DNA from: Tetragonia tetragonoides
Taxonomy: Eukaryota > Streptophyta > Magnoliopsida > Caryophyllales > Aizoaceae
DNA: 64,000 nucleotides
Reading direction: 5' to 3'
Assembly: GCA_038025085.1 (NCBI GenBank)
Contig: CM076144.1
Location: 1,488,001 to 1,552,000 of the forward strand
Shown piece after piece: positions 42,010 through 54,502 of this stretch. The notes beneath the pieces are model-generated. The model did no database searches. It had not been told where the DNA came from and saw nothing but the letters and a program-made list of their open reading frames with translations. The first letter of the stretch is position 1. Each line of letters opens with the position of its first letter. A program made the position numbers and the translations under genes.

Positions 42010-45000
42010 AAAAGGAAATAAAGACTGGGTATTTGGGTTTTGATACAATTTGATTATGTGTTGGAATTGTTTTTGTTTTTGTTTTTGTTTTCTTTTGGGA
42101 GTGGGAGTGGGAGTTGGGGAATTTGATGATATGGAAAAATTTATAGTTGGTAGAGAGTTGGATCTCTATCTGAACTGGTTGTTGTATCATATTCACAGTT
42201 CAAGAACAGCTGTATGTTTTGCTTGCTTAATTATCAATCTTTCTGGTTTGTTAACAAAATGGATTGGAAATTTGGAATCATTGATTGATTTTTCATTATA
42301 TATTTCAATTATTGTATTGTAAGTCCACCGATTGCATCATATTTGGGATAAGGAATTATCCAGATCGTCAGAGATTTTTTAACGCCGCCTTATTTGAGTT
42401 TTTGTGTATAGCTATATGACTTCAATTATGTGGTTGCATAATTGTATACTTGTATGGTAATCGGGTGGATATATCATAAACAACAAGTTTTGTGTATGAC
42501 CAATTTATATGTATATACATTAAAGATAATAATTTATTTATTTTTCTCTTCTAAATCTGGAGACAAAAATACTCCTTCGGTCTAGAATTAGTACGTACAC
42601 ATATGTATATTAATTATTAATCTATTACTAAAACACAAGCGACTCATTCCCATTGTCACGCATCACCTAATAAATATTCCATAAGTTTGTTGATACGTGC
42701 CAAGGACCAAGGTTCGATCCTCTATAATTACGATTGAAAGGAGCGCAAAATCTTAACTTCGAGACCAGCTCTGAAATATTGGAAAATATTTACCCATATT
42801 TTTTTCAAAAAAAAAAAAGTAAGGAGATTGTATCCCCACATGTCGCAAAATTATTGATCAATTTGTGATCGGGGCAAAGTGGTTATTCCAATTTCCATCT
42901 ATTAACATTTATGCTTATCATTACAAAATAATAATACATGGCCGACACTGTCACTTCAATACCTTCAAAAGCGTCAAACAATTTGATAAAAGGTCGTTAA
43001 TTTTTCAACACCTTGAACTATTTAATGTCATTATTGAGCACTCAACGAAAGAACTTTACATCAAGCGTCATTACCCTTCTCCACTCATACGATATTGTTG
43101 GATCGAGCTTTATTCACCAATCGTCCAAAATACCCAACAATTGTCTGTGTGTGAAGAATGTTTCTACCAGATGGTTTTTCTCTTGGGGGTTACAATTATT
43201 TCTGCTTTGCCAATGAAGTCGATGAACTCTTAGGCCTGGCAATAGCTGGCTCGAACCGACATGAACCCAACCAAAAGTTATTATGAGAGATTGAGCCTAA
43301 ACTTGCCTAAAGATAACCTAAACTTGATACGATTCTAATTATATATACTCCGGACATGAGTCTTTACCACTAATCCAAAATCTGGCTTAGTATAATATAC
43401 GATATGTTGATTACGGGGTTAAGCGACAAATATGCACCAACAGTAGTATACGAAAATCTGATTACGATCATACCTATCTAACCTTGATTATTTATTTACC
43501 TACCAGCTCTTTAAACTACTAGGAATAAATTGAGTTCATAACACTGACACATCTTCCTTAGAATACATTCTGTCCTCCACTTTCGCCAGAGTTTAAGAAT
43601 CTCTTGCTGCTGCGCTGTTGTCCAAACAATTGAACACCTGCCTTGCTTTCAAGTAGAATCTGACTATGTCATGAAATTCTAATACTGTACTAATTAAACT
43701 TGGTTATTATTATGATTCTTTTTCCTTCACATTATTGCTTATTGTATATTTGTATATATGGCCGCTCATTGTACGGAAAATTGTTAGAGGTTTGTGTATG
43801 TATGTGTAATATTATAGGATGTGAGTTTATCATAGTAATTTATATCATGTTATTGGGATATAATATAAGGAGATGATGAGTATATAGGCATATATCTTAG
43901 GTTATTAATTATTCACTCCGTTCCAATAATGTAAATTGACTACTTGTGAGTTACAAATTATAAAGAAGATAATTAAATTGAGACGAAGGGAGTAACGAAA
44001 TGAGATCAACAACAAAGAAAACAAAGAAAGAGAGATGTAATCGAGAAGAAAGAACACACCACATAAGTTGTACTAACAAACAAAGACTACAACAAATCGC
44101 TAGTCATTTCACTTCAAGCACACTCACAAAGTCACAAGTGACAAGTGTATCAACTCTCAACAAGGCTCATAACCAACATATGTATCTTGCACATTTGCTA
44201 CTTATGAGAGAAATAGTCGGCTCATTCAATTGGGAGTTCGGGCGCATATATTTATAGACATTAAACATTACAGTTTGAGTCCTACGGATACTCATATATT
44301 TACAGTCGGAGTCCTATTGATACTCTGATCTATTACGCCCTCTCAAGCTGATTGGGCGGACGCACGAACAGATTGGATTTAAGAAAATGAAATTGTTACG
44401 GAGACAATGCTTTGCTACTCTTTGGTTGATGGGAATTGGGAAACCCCCTACTCGGCTACTACCCTCGCAATCAGGAATCCTCAGACACTCCAAATTGCTC
44501 ATAACAAGATATATGGATCAAGGAAATCTAATAAATTGAACTGAACTGAACTGAACCGAACCAATTGGAGTATTAAGTAAGTGGAAAAGAACACACCGGC
44601 CTAACTTAAATCGAAATTAAAAATTGAACTTGCCCATCTAGAACTTCTAGTCTAATTAAGCTAATAAAAGAATCTACCTGACGTAAGCACACATACAAGA
44701 CAAGTGAGGTTCCAACCCAAAATCAATTCGCAGTGGGTGGAATAACCCACCTCCTTATATGTATGCTCAGTACCACAAAATCTATACATATGACACACAA
44801 ACCCACTTAAACACTAAAGAAAAGGAAGAGAGCTTGCAGTTCTTGAAAATTGGGCACATAGAGAAGGTGACAATTACAAAAGGCTTCTTCATATCTTGGC
44901 CTTCATTCACTGAGAATTGTTCATTGAAACCCGCAATTAAGCATCTGACATTTTCCAAAAGGGAATAGAGAAAGGGAGAGAGAGAAAGAGAAGACAACAG

Positions 45001-45015
45001 AGGCTTAGGTAGTCT
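42010..45015. other. Intergenic stretch with a Stowaway remnant and short ACTGAA-type elements
   Basis: A Stowaway-like piece of about 80 bp at 43914-43994 has CACTCCGTTCCAA on one end and GACGAAGGGAGTA on the other. A short element ending GTGGAAAAGAACACACC lies near 44535-44600. A 122-codon open stretch at 42865-43233 is not convincing as a gene. Confidence 0.4.
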
Positions 45016-45017
45016 AT

Positions 45018-45164
45018 CTAGTAGAGCTTAAAAAGGTTGCCTTGCATTTCTGAGATACCATCACCCGATGTTTCCGGCTTGTCTTTCTTCTGTGAAAACC
45101 ACCACTGTACTCTGCTCTTTAGTTTCTCCTTCTGACTACCAACATTTTTACTTGGAAATCTCCC
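45018..45164 (-). CDS. Possible terminal exon or chance ORF, unrecognised
   Basis: The minus strand is open for about 46 codons before a TAG: FPSKNVGSQKEKLKSRV and QWWFSQKKDKPETSG, ending GNLFKLY. The composition is protein-like, but no upstream exon could be linked and a run this long is expected by chance fairly often. Confidence 0.2.
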   Translation of the reverse strand, partial: GRFPSKNVGSQKEKLKSRVQWWFSQKKDKPETSGDGISEMQGNLFKLY

Positions 45165-45470
45165 ATAGTAAAAAACCAAACAGAATTAATCAGATCAACA
45201 ACAGTAAAACTATTAAATTACTACTAGTACAGTGCTGCTTTATTTAGAGTCTTATGGTGCCAAAAAAAAACGGTACACTACAATATGTATATAGTATATG
45301 TTCTTGCTTATACAATATAAGCCATTTTGACCATGAAGTTTCTATCTAGCCAGTTCCTCCTTTTTTTTTGGGTTGCTATACAAGTATACGCTTCAAATGA
45401 TACTGAACCAATAGTATCATATCAATTCATTAGATACCTTTGTAATTCGAGCCAATTAATCAATGTTATA

Positions 45471-45570
45471 TTTGGGGTGCGTTCTTTTAGATTGAACTGA
45501 ATTGATCGAACTCCACCCCACTCCACTGAACTGAACCAATTACTGGGTAAGTGGGGAATATAACACCCGG
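45471..45570. mobile_element. Short GGGTGCGTTCTTTT-type element
   Basis: It begins GGGGTGCGTTCTTTTAGATT and ends GTGGGGAATATAACACC. The same terminal motif recurs around 48695-49024 and 44585-44600, suggesting one family of small elements. Confidence 0.4.
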
Positions 45571-47274
45571 CCTTATATACTGGGCCGGTTATCTGATAAT
45601 TACTGGATATACAATGGCACTAGCCAGGGAGCCCTAACATGTCTGCTAGTATAACAGTACAAAGGCTATCTATCTATAGGCTAATTAACTACATTATTCC
45701 AAGCTTCTTACTGGAAACTATAGTACTATTGATCTGATAGCTAATAATGCAGCTTAAGTTAAACAATAAACTAAATTAGGGCATCATCAGTTAAGTTATA
45801 ACAATGAGGATCGAAAAAGATCAAATTGTTAAATCCAAAGAGCAAAGCCACAAGATCAACCTTCATATAATTAAGCGAAATGCAAGGAGTGTTTAGTCGA
45901 GAAGTTAGATCAATAATAACTGATGAAATAATGATTTTCCAGAATCATACATAAACAAAAGTTTGATTACAAAGAAACGCCTTAAGCACTTATAATGTGT
46001 TGAACAATGTATGATATAATCATAAGTCACAACGAAAAAAAGAACAAAAATTTGAAAAGAAAAAGGCATTAATTATTTTCTTGTATACTGTACTCTTAAT
46101 AACTCCATTTTGCGTTATTGATGAGATGAAAAGGGTAAGGGAAGGGGTATAATTAGGTTCCAGAAATGAAAAGCCAAGAAGACGACATGACACACCCTAA
46201 ATTAATGATAAATTAAAGTTGATAAAAAGAGTTACTTGTGATCTTCTTCAAATTAAGCTATCTAGATGTGCAGCATCTAGTTCTATGGAATTTTGATGAA
46301 GGAAAATAAAGGAGGAATCTCATCTACAGCAGAAAAATGCCAAAAAGGGACCAATTTTTTTTTATCAGAAAAGTTACAAATCAAAGATACCTCTTTGCCT
46401 CTTTTCAGTAAAGATCATCAATTCAATAAAATTGAATTTGTGCCCTTCAAACTTAACTTTGTTTATTATCATCTATTGCCTCTCTTTATTATTACTTTGA
46501 TGCTGCAGAATCTTCAATCACAAAGCTATACACAGAGGTCATTAGTAAGGCCAAGAACACCACATTACATAAAAGTTTGCCAACATCAACATTCATCACT
46601 ACTGTGTCTTATCTACACACCTGCTACCAACTTTAAACAAGAATAAAAGGGCATTTAAATTTGTTGTTAATCAAGAATTTAGTTGTTAATCAAATACCTA
46701 GTCTAAAATGTTAGATCAACAGGATCTGATGATCTCATCTGAAAAGCAACAATTAAACCCCAAAAAAAAAAAAAAAAAAAAAAAAAAAAGATGAAAATGG
46801 AAGAGCAAATGAAGATCAGAAGAAGAAACATGAAACCCTAGGAGAAAAGCTCGGGAAAGGGTTTGCTAATGATGAGAAAAATGAGTTCAATGATGGAAAA
46901 CTAAAAACTAGGGATTGAAAAGAGTCAAAATCATCACTGACACACAAGAAAGAAGAAACCCTCACAGATAGAGAAGCCATGATAGCTAGCGTTGAATTTC
47001 TCAAAACCCAACAAAACGTAAACAAATCCAACAACAACAACCAAACAGCAATCATGATACAAAACCCCCAACCTACTCACTCTGTCACAAACAAGGATAA
47101 ACCAAAAAGAAAAAGAAAAAATTCAACCCTTTTCATCATTATACCAATCTGCACATTTCAATCATTATTTATTAATAAACCCAATTGAAAAAATCAAAAC
47201 TTGAATCTTACCCACTTTCAGATGAAGCAGAACAAATTAAATTGAGATCGGTTGATGATTTTTGGATGAACTTT

Positions 47275-47430
47275 GAAGCCCAAATTGAGGGGAATGAAGC
47301 CTGGTCCGAAGGCAAAGAACAATTAACAAAAAAAAAAAAACAAATTATGAAGATGAAAATTAGATTGATGATTTTGTGTATAATTGGTGGTCTTCGGGCC
47401 AGTCAACATTCCCCGCAAAAATTGAGCTTC
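47275..47430 (-). ncRNA. MIR166: MIR166 precursor hairpin
   Basis: The complement of 47289-47309 is the exact 21-nt miR166 sequence (TCGGACCAGG...CATTCCCC; the C at position 18 marks miR166, not miR165). The opposite arm, complement of 47392-47412, begins GGAATGTTGACTGGCCC and pairs with it at about 19 of 23 positions, with the two-base 3' offsets expected of a miRNA/miRNA* duplex. The stem extends through GAAGC/GCTTC at the base and the loop is about 80 nt. miR166 cuts HD-ZIP III mRNAs to set organ polarity, meristem and vascular pattern. The HD-Zip gene in this window is class I and not a target. The mature sequence is on the 3' arm, as usual for this family. Confidence 0.95.
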
Positions 47431-47489
47431 CCCATTTTGATTTCTTCATTCATCTTTCTTTGACACTTTGTGATTTGATGAATTTATGC

Positions 47490-47700
47490 TGATGTTTTTT
47501 TATATCTCAAACCCTCAAAAGAATATATAGTGCAAAAAGGAGATTGTTTTGATTTTTATGGGGGTTTGTGGAGTGAAACAGAGAACACCATCATGAACAT
47601 AATAATTTGAGAGAGAGAGAGAGAGGAGAAGAAGAGAGTAGAGAGAGAAGGTAGGTTGTGTTTGGCTAACTACTTTAAAAATACAACAAAGGGTAGATAC
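47490..47700 (-). promoter_or_regulatory. Probable promoter/leader of the MIR166 transcript
   Basis: On the minus strand a CT repeat (complement of 47611-47628) is followed by TATA-like CTATATATTC near 47526 and GATATAAAAAA near 47500. Which TATA is used cannot be told; either start would place the hairpin close to the 5' end. Confidence 0.45.
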
Positions 47701-47709
47701 AACCACAAA

Positions 47710-48690
47710 CAAACCTATAGACTATAGGCCTATAGCTATAGCTCGCCCTTTTCACCGCTCTTTTTCGTTCCCTCTGTATTTACAGCCAAACCTCCCAAAA
47801 TTCTATACTGATTATTTAACCTCCTAAATGGGCCTGGTCGGGTTATTATTGGGTCGGATCACTATTAGGTTGGTCATTTCGAATCTTTAACGGGTTGGTT
47901 TAGCTTTAGACAATTCTTGTCTCACAAATTTGGATTTCGGGTCGGGTCGTTAGCAAGTCAAATCTTTTCGAGTTGGATTTCAATCGAGTTCGGGTCAGGT
48001 CAGCTTTTACCAGTTCTAATCTTGTGAGATCAACTCATAATAAAATGGGATCACTATTTAAGAATTAATAGATAATTTACTATAAATCGTAATCCTTATT
48101 TTACTAAAAACGATTATCATCCCACCAAAAGTTAGGAAAAACTGCTAATAAGAAATTGTTATTGGGGTACAAAATAGAGTAATTGATGATTACAAATTAA
48201 CATGGAGTATATTAATTATTCCTATATCCTATCAGGAATGTTGATTTGGTCGCTTGATGGTAGTCAACTGGTATCATTGTTGTTGGCCGACTTTTCTTTA
48301 CTGCTTTTGCTACACGAGGCAGAGATTCATGATTAAAGACTTGGCAGCTTATAATTATGAGCTACAAAATCAGAGGTGATTTCCTCTCATTTTGCAACTT
48401 CTGTCACTGAACCAAAGAGTTTGTTTTCTTTTTTCCTTTCTTTGGGGGTGAGTTGTGATTTTATAGTACTATCATAGTATCATTATACTCCTAGCTAGGC
48501 CATTGCTTGAGAACAGGGAGGTCCAAAATGAGGAAAACTACTTGATGGTCAAAGATTTTGAGAAAATGACTGCAAAGTGAAGAGCTTGCCCTGATTTTGG
48601 GTACTTGAATGTTGATAAGCATACTTGTAGAGTGTGTCAATTTTCACTCAGGTGATGAAATAATCGGTTGAGTTCATTTCAGTTTAGTTT
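47710..48690. other. Intergenic, no gene seen
   Basis: GGGTCGG/TCGGGTC-rich short motifs near 47830-48000 and otherwise AT-rich sequence. Nothing coding. Confidence 0.35.
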
Positions 48691-48714
48691 GGGTGTGTTT
48701 TTTTTTATTTATTG

Positions 48715-49010
48715 GACCTTATTCAATAACTGGAAATCAGTGGCAAGACCTTACTCAATTAGTGGGAATCAGTGGCAAGACCTTACTGAATTAGTGAGAA
48801 TCAGTGGTAGAACCTTATTCAATCAGTGGAAATCAGTGGCAGGGCCCACATCTACTCACAGAATCAGTGGCAGGACCTTATTGAATCAGTGAGAATCAGT
48901 GGCAGGACCTTACTCAATCAGTGGAAATCAGTGGCAGAACCTTACTCAATCAGTGGGAATCAGTGAGAGGACCTTACTCAATCAGTGAGAATCAGTGGAA
49001 ATAAGTGAAA
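48715..49010. repeat. Minisatellite of about 33-bp AATCAGTGGCAGGACCTTA units
   Basis: About nine units of the form AATCAGTGGCAGGACCTTA followed by CTCAATCAGTGG. One unit is altered (CAGGGCCCACATCTACTCAC). The array is bounded by GGGTGTGTTTTTT on the left and AAAAAGAACGCACCC on the right, so it may be the core of a small transposon. Diverged units in the opposite orientation occur at 51366-51578. Confidence 0.85.
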
Positions 49011-49242
49011 AAGAACGCACCCTTTAAATATTACCTATTCAGTTTTTAAATATATTCATTTTAGGTAACACATTCCGAACTTTAATATATGCACACATAC
49101 ATATTATAATTATTTCCTTTTTTTTCTTTCTAAATCCAACTATATTTATAAAATGCAAACTTTATAGTATACATTTGTGTTTCAACCGATTAGTTTGTGA
49201 CAATATTCCGTAATTACTAGTATTTCATAAAAGCATAAGGTG

Positions 49243-49509
49243 GTGTTTGGCCTAATTTGTGAGTAGTTTCTACTTTTTTTTTTCCTTATATTGCCCTCAT
49301 AAACCTCCCCCTCCATCTCCTCCTCACCCCCAATTTAAGCTTATAAGAAGCTTTAAACACTCATTAGAAAGCCCAAAAGTAGAAGATGCAATTTAATACT
49401 TCAATTTCTGGGTCTATTAGGGAGTATTTTAAACTTTTTGAAACTTGAAAATGTCGGTCAAAAAAAGGTGAATGAAATGGTTTGTAAAGGAAAATGGGGG
49501 GCGATAAGG

Positions 49510-49547
<38 letters not shown>

Positions 49548-49605
49548 AGGGGAGGGGGATGAGAAATTACTCATATTTAGGCCAAGTTGTGGGTTACTTT
49601 CTGAC
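49243..49605. mobile_element. MITE with TGTTTGGCCTAA ends and a long poly-A tract
   Basis: TGTTTGGCCTAATTTGTGAG on the left is mirrored by ACTCATATTTAGGCCAAGTT on the right. Inside, about 36 consecutive A residues lie near 49509-49545. There is no ORF. Confidence 0.55.
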
Positions 49606-50569
49606 TTTTAACCTTTTGGAACTTTTTTTTTTCTTAAAGCATTTTTGGATTTGGCAAAAGGCATGATGTCATCAGAAGTTGGATAAGCTAAGATAGATGG
49701 GGCATTATGGTTATATTTGGCCCAAACAAGCATATGACTCACCAATGTTTTGCACTCCAAAAATGTACATGGGTAAGCAGCTAGCTTTTAATTTGCCTGT
49801 ATGCCTATTAGCCTACGGTGCATACAGGTTACAGGGCACGCCTTTCTCTCTCCCTCTCTCCTCGCTCGCTCGAATATGAAGCCAGGTAGGGAGCCATCAG
49901 GTTTCAGGACACATAACAGATAAAGACTCATGTCTTTGATTCAAAGGGCCTCATAATGATGGCAAAAGGAGTGGTACCTCCATAATGTTCTACTCTACTA
50001 CATTTACGAATCCGTTTTAGGAGTTTAAATTAGGGGCTTGATTGGAATCTCACGTGAAGATGTACGTCTAATTAGTATTTAGGAGTTTAAATTAGTACTA
50101 ATATTTATACTTGGAGATTAGGCCCATGAGCACCCACCCATGTACACCCGCTTGATTGTTCAAATCAAGCTACTTGGAATTTAACGATTAAAAGAAAAAA
50201 AAAACTACTTGGAATTTTAAGAGGTAGGTGTACAGAGTTGAATATACATGAGAGTACCCATAAGACATTGGGGCGTATCCGCGTATGTGTTCTTTGTTTT
50301 TTATATTAACAAAAAGAAAAAAAGTGTTACTCCTATTTGCTTTTTATATAGCAAGAAGAAAAAAAAGTGGTGTTTGGTTTTGGGTCAAGTTTTGTTCAGA
50401 ATTGGGCCACTAGAGATTAGTGGTCAGGCTGCCTTGTTAATATATACAAGTGTATTGGCCCAGAGTACTGAACTTCTAGATAACATCAGAACAGGCGTGG
50501 AGAAGTGGGCCGGTTTTCACGAATTTTAAGGCCCATTATTATAACAACGGAAACTAGGATACGAGTGCT

Positions 50570-51090
50570 ATACTTTTTTTTTTTTTTTTTGAAAAGGCAA
50601 AGAAGCCAGGTTATGGATTAACCTAATTTGTTCTTCAGTAGTAATTCAGTGAGAGGCTGGTCAAATGAACATGATCAAAGAGAATAGGAACCGACAGACT
50701 AACCCACATTAGCCATAAAGTCTGTCACCGAATTTGCTTCGCGGAAGCAATGAATAACTTCCACTCTGTTAAAAAAATGTAAATTCTTTTTAGTATCTAT
50801 TAAAATATTTTCTATTTCCCAAAGAATTTTTCACTCATTCCTAAGAGTCTCGATGACGGCTAAGTTGTCCCCCTCAATAGTGATATTAGGAAAACCTCGT
50901 GACCGGGCAATCTTCACTCCTTCTCTAAGTCTTATTGCTTCTACCATTAAAACTGAACTATCGCCACATGGCTTAGCTCCTAATACCAAGACTTCTCCAG
51001 ACTCATCCCTGATACAGAATCCCACCGCTGCACTAAAATTATTTTTCTTAGACCCATCAAAATTTATCATCACGTAATCACTTCTCGGAA
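50570..51090 (-). pseudogene. LINE relic: RNase H-like C-terminal domain and tail
   Basis: A T run at 50574-50590 is the poly-A tail of a minus-strand element. The open part, 51073-50831, reads INFDGSKKNNFSAAVGFCIR, then VLVLGAKPCGD and VEAIRLREGVKIARSRGF, ending IEGDNLAVIETLRNE. This is the plant non-LTR RNase H fold (RVT_3 type), with the first catalytic Asp in NFDGS, the Glu in VEA and a later Asp in EGD. The reverse transcriptase is missing, so it is a 5'-truncated, dead copy. Confidence 0.75.
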
Positions 51091-51365
51091 AATTCTACTT
51101 AACATCGCTATTAAGACCTTTCTTAACTTGTTTCTTAGAAAAAGCCCCTATATTTGAACTTAAGCGTGACCCTATATGAGGAAAACTACATCTGTCATTC
51201 TTTTTTCTTTTCTTTCCTATATTTATTTATTTATTATTTGCTTACATTTGTCATCCTATCCTTTAAATTTGAGATACAAATTAAAGAGCAGCTCAATTCA
51301 ACCTTATATAGCACATGACTTGTAGCGATTTTTGTATTTTAAAACGGAATCACTCAGAAATTGAG

Positions 51366-51835
51366 GGCATGTTGCTTGGGGTGTGTTTTTCTCAACTAAT
51401 TTTTAATAATTAGGTAAGATTCTGTTACTAATTTTTACTAATTGGATAAAAATCTAAGATCCTGCCAATGATTTAGTAAGGTTCTTCCACTGATTCCGTG
51501 AGTAGTAATGTGGGTTCGCCACTGATTTTCACTGCTTGAATAAGGTCATGCCACTGATTTTCACTGATTCAATAAGGTTTAGGGCCCGTTTGACCTACCT
51601 TCTATCAACTTCTCCTTCTCTTCCCAAATTTGTTCTTACTCACCTCCTTTTTATTCACTCCCCATCCATTTCCAACTTCTAAGAAGTTGAAAATGGAATG
51701 GGGAGTGGATAAAAGGGGGTGAACAAGAACAAATTTGGGAGGAGAAGTTGAATTTGTGGGAGTTAGGCCAAACGGGCCCTTAGTCACTGATTCCCACTAA
51801 TTTGAGTATAAAAAAGATGAGGTCCATAGATTTTA
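51366..51835. repeat. Inverted, diverged relative of the 48.7-kb minisatellite
   Basis: GTGTGTTTTTCTCAACTAA at the left is followed by CCACTGATTTTCACTG-type units, the reverse complement of the other array, including the variant with AGTAGTAATGTGGG. A Tourist-like MITE has landed inside it. Confidence 0.7.
51582..51779. mobile_element. Fold-back Tourist-like MITE with TTA target duplication
   Basis: The 198-bp element is almost one long palindrome. It begins GGGCCCGTTTGACCTACCTT and ends with the complementary AGTTAGGCCAAACGGGCCC; the arms meet near 51680 (ACTTCTAAGAAGT). TTA flanks both ends (51579-51581, 51780-51782), as for PIF/Harbinger derivatives. Confidence 0.85.
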
Positions 51836-52689
51836 GGATCGTAGCAAGATGTAGCATAGGAGAAAAAATTATTGCAAGTCTGTACCAATGAAAATATTTT
51901 AGTTGTTATAAACATAAGAACTGTGCATTGCACGGGAATGTAACTAGTTATTATTATTATTATAAAGTTTTAAGGGAATGTATTTGCAAGATACAATATA
52001 CATACACATAACCTTTGAAGAGAAAAAAATGATTTATTATACAATATATACATTAATGTAGATTCATGTATTTATATTTTAAGATGAAGTGTCTAACTAA
52101 TGTGGATATATTTTATCAAGCAATTGCGCACGTTCACTTTTTTTTATAATTCATCTAGATAATGATTTGTCCCGGGAAATAAAGTGATCTTTAAATTTAT
52201 TTACTCCTAATCAAATGACTTAACTCCAGCAAACAACAATTTATGTAAAAAGCCTAATACACGTGGAAACAAGTGATTTAATCCCTTAGTGGCGGGACAA
52301 GACAGATTAATAATTAGTCTTTGTTAGTAATGATCATTTTATCTTCTTCTCCAAACAAGAATATGACTTGAAGTTAATCCTTTCCAAAATTGAAACTAAT
52401 GGTCAACATTGATTTTCTCTCCTAGTTAGCTTTCCACCAACATTATTTGATGTTAATTAGACAATTGAATATTAATCATTACTAGAATGCATGAAAAACA
52501 TTGACGTACGATACCATTGTTGGCACCACACATCTTCCTACACGTGTCCCCTCGTTCTTCTTTAAGCAACGTACCGTTTTTGGGTGCCCATACTTTTAGT
52601 CTCCTTTGGGATCAAATATCATTCCACTTTACTAATTCGGAAATTATCAGATTAATAATTCTTCATAACTATCATATCCGTCTCGTAAC

Positions 52690-52800
52690 TAAAAAGGTGT
52701 GGTTGAGTGATACTGTGATATGAACACATCCATTCCTAAATAAGATTAAAGGTTCAAATCTCGCTTTAAGCATGGAGTGACTTTAAATTTTTTGACCAAT
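52690..52800 (+). mobile_element. SINE-like fragment
   Basis: TGAGTGATACTGTGATATG followed by AAAGGTTCAAATCTCG looks like weak A- and B-box sequences of a tRNA-derived SINE. Borders are not defined. Confidence 0.35.
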
Positions 52801-53544
52801 TGTTCCATTCTTTGAGATGCCTACAAGTCAACACGGAAAGATTGTCATCACTGTAGTCGACAGTAGATATCTTGATTGTAAAAAAAAAAAAAAAAAAATC
52901 ATAGCCGTTTCGTTTGTGACAAAATTAGGGGTCATTTTCAATGATAGTAATTGACTAATTGTATTTTTGTATGATACCCACTTTACTATTTTGATAGTGA
53001 AAAAGCACAAAAAATTTCCTTGCAATTGACAGAGTAGCCTCCAGGAATTCGACAGATAAGTTTTTGGAGTAGTCCACATAAGATGATGAGAGAACAAGAA
53101 ACAAAATTAGAGGGGGGCCATTATGTTTTTATTATTAAATTGATGGAGACATATTTTGACAATTTTGGGGCACCCTTAACACTTTTCTTTTTGCCTAACT
53201 TGTCCTTTTTAATCAAGCGTTTTCACTTTTTTTTTTTTTTTTTGATAATTATCAAGCGTTTTCACTTTAGTTAGTAGTTCTTTTTCTTATCTTAAGTATA
53301 TACTTATGAATAAATCTCTATCTTATCATTTACTTACCACCACGAATGGGAACCCTGTTCAGCGTCCCAGTCGGTGAGTCCTGTGAAATGGAATCATCTT
53401 TGACGGCAACCAAAATGATTACCTGGGAGAAAAAAGAAAAATTACAAGTTCAAGGCTATGTTTAGCATACATATATCCGTTTCATTAGTTGAAAACTTAG
53501 AATATGATTACAAATTAATTAATTTGATAACCGTACCCCGAGGC

Positions 53545-53712
53545 TGAGAGGGTATGTAGTTCAGCTGATGAAATCTCTAAGAAGTTTTCAAGAGATCTTA
53601 GGTTTGATTTCTCTTAGGACCACTGAAGATTATCCTGGTCGTTAACTTCAGGGCATATGAGATTAGTAAACCAAAGTTTAGATACACATATTTTATTTAA
53701 AAAAAAAAATTA
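53545..53712 (+). mobile_element. SINE, fuller copy of the family found in the kinase intron
   Basis: GTATGTAGTTCAGCTGATG fits a Pol III A box and TTAGGTTTGATTTC a B box. The 3' half has TCCTGGTCGTTAACTTCAGG, and the element ends in an A run (53698-53709). Confidence 0.65.
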
Positions 53713-54008
53713 ATTTGATGACCGGTGCTTAGGGTTTATATTACACTTATTGTTTTTAAATTTTAATTTAATCTATACGGCAACAAAAATGAGTACCGGA
53801 AAAAAAAAATATTACAAGTCAAAAGCTATGTTTACTTAAGCCTAATTTATTATCGATCGGTTAAAACAAATCCCATCAAAACAATTACTCCTTATATTTC
53901 AAAGTGTTCACGATCCGACTCTCAAAAAACTCTACTTAAGAGTATAAAGTATAGTGATGAATTGTGCATTCATTAATCGTGTTATTTTCACCTTCTTTGA
54001 TCACAATA

Positions 54009-54126
54009 AATTTTGTATGAGGCCGCCTCAATATGAGGCTACCTCTATATACAAGTATGACGTCGGCATGACATCATGCTTGTATGAGAGGCCTCATCTT
54101 GAAAACGCCTCATACGAGATTTTGTG
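54009..54126. mobile_element. MITE-like inverted repeat with GTATGAGGC ends
   Basis: TTTTGTATGAGGCCGCCTCA on the left is mirrored by CGCCTCATACGAGATTTTG on the right, with nested GAGGC/GCCTC motifs and a near-palindromic centre. Confidence 0.5.
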
Positions 54127-54502
54127 CTTTGATCAGCTTTTAGTTTAGTTCAGTTAAATCCTGCAATATAGAGTACTTAGAAAAGTTGGAGGTTAGAGAC
54201 AAGCGTGTGCTAAGGCAGTGGGCAACTTCAAGCTACTTGACACAACTTGTATTTCTAGAGAATCGGTCCCCTCACCCACTATGATGCGGACACACAAACC
54301 TATTTCAAATTTACAGATCAGATGGGTGTTGTTTCTACCAATTGCTCTGCCTGTGAAGCTGAAAACCATCAATATTTTGACGAAAAGCATCTTTTATTTG
54401 ATCAATAAACAAACCCCACAACATAAATCAATTGTACTACATTTGTTTCGGGAAAACACCAAGGATATCTTGGCCTAGTGTAAAGTATAAACCAAGAGCG
54501 TC

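Noticed and set aside
42190..42225. CAGTTCAAGAACAGCTGT resembling the complement of miR396
   Set aside because: It has an inserted base and a mismatched end relative to miR396, and no partner arm is visible.
42865..43233. 122-codon plus-strand ORF
   Set aside because: Its composition looks like translated AT-rich DNA, it has no recognisable motif, and overlapping frames are equally open.
48715..49010. CRISPR-like regular repeat array
   Set aside because: Units are contiguous tandem copies with no unique spacers, in a eukaryotic genome; it is a minisatellite.
49757..49900. GCCAGGTAGGGAGCC / GCATACAGG resembling a MIR160 precursor
   Set aside because: Neither arm matches miR160 well and the pieces do not pair in the expected register.
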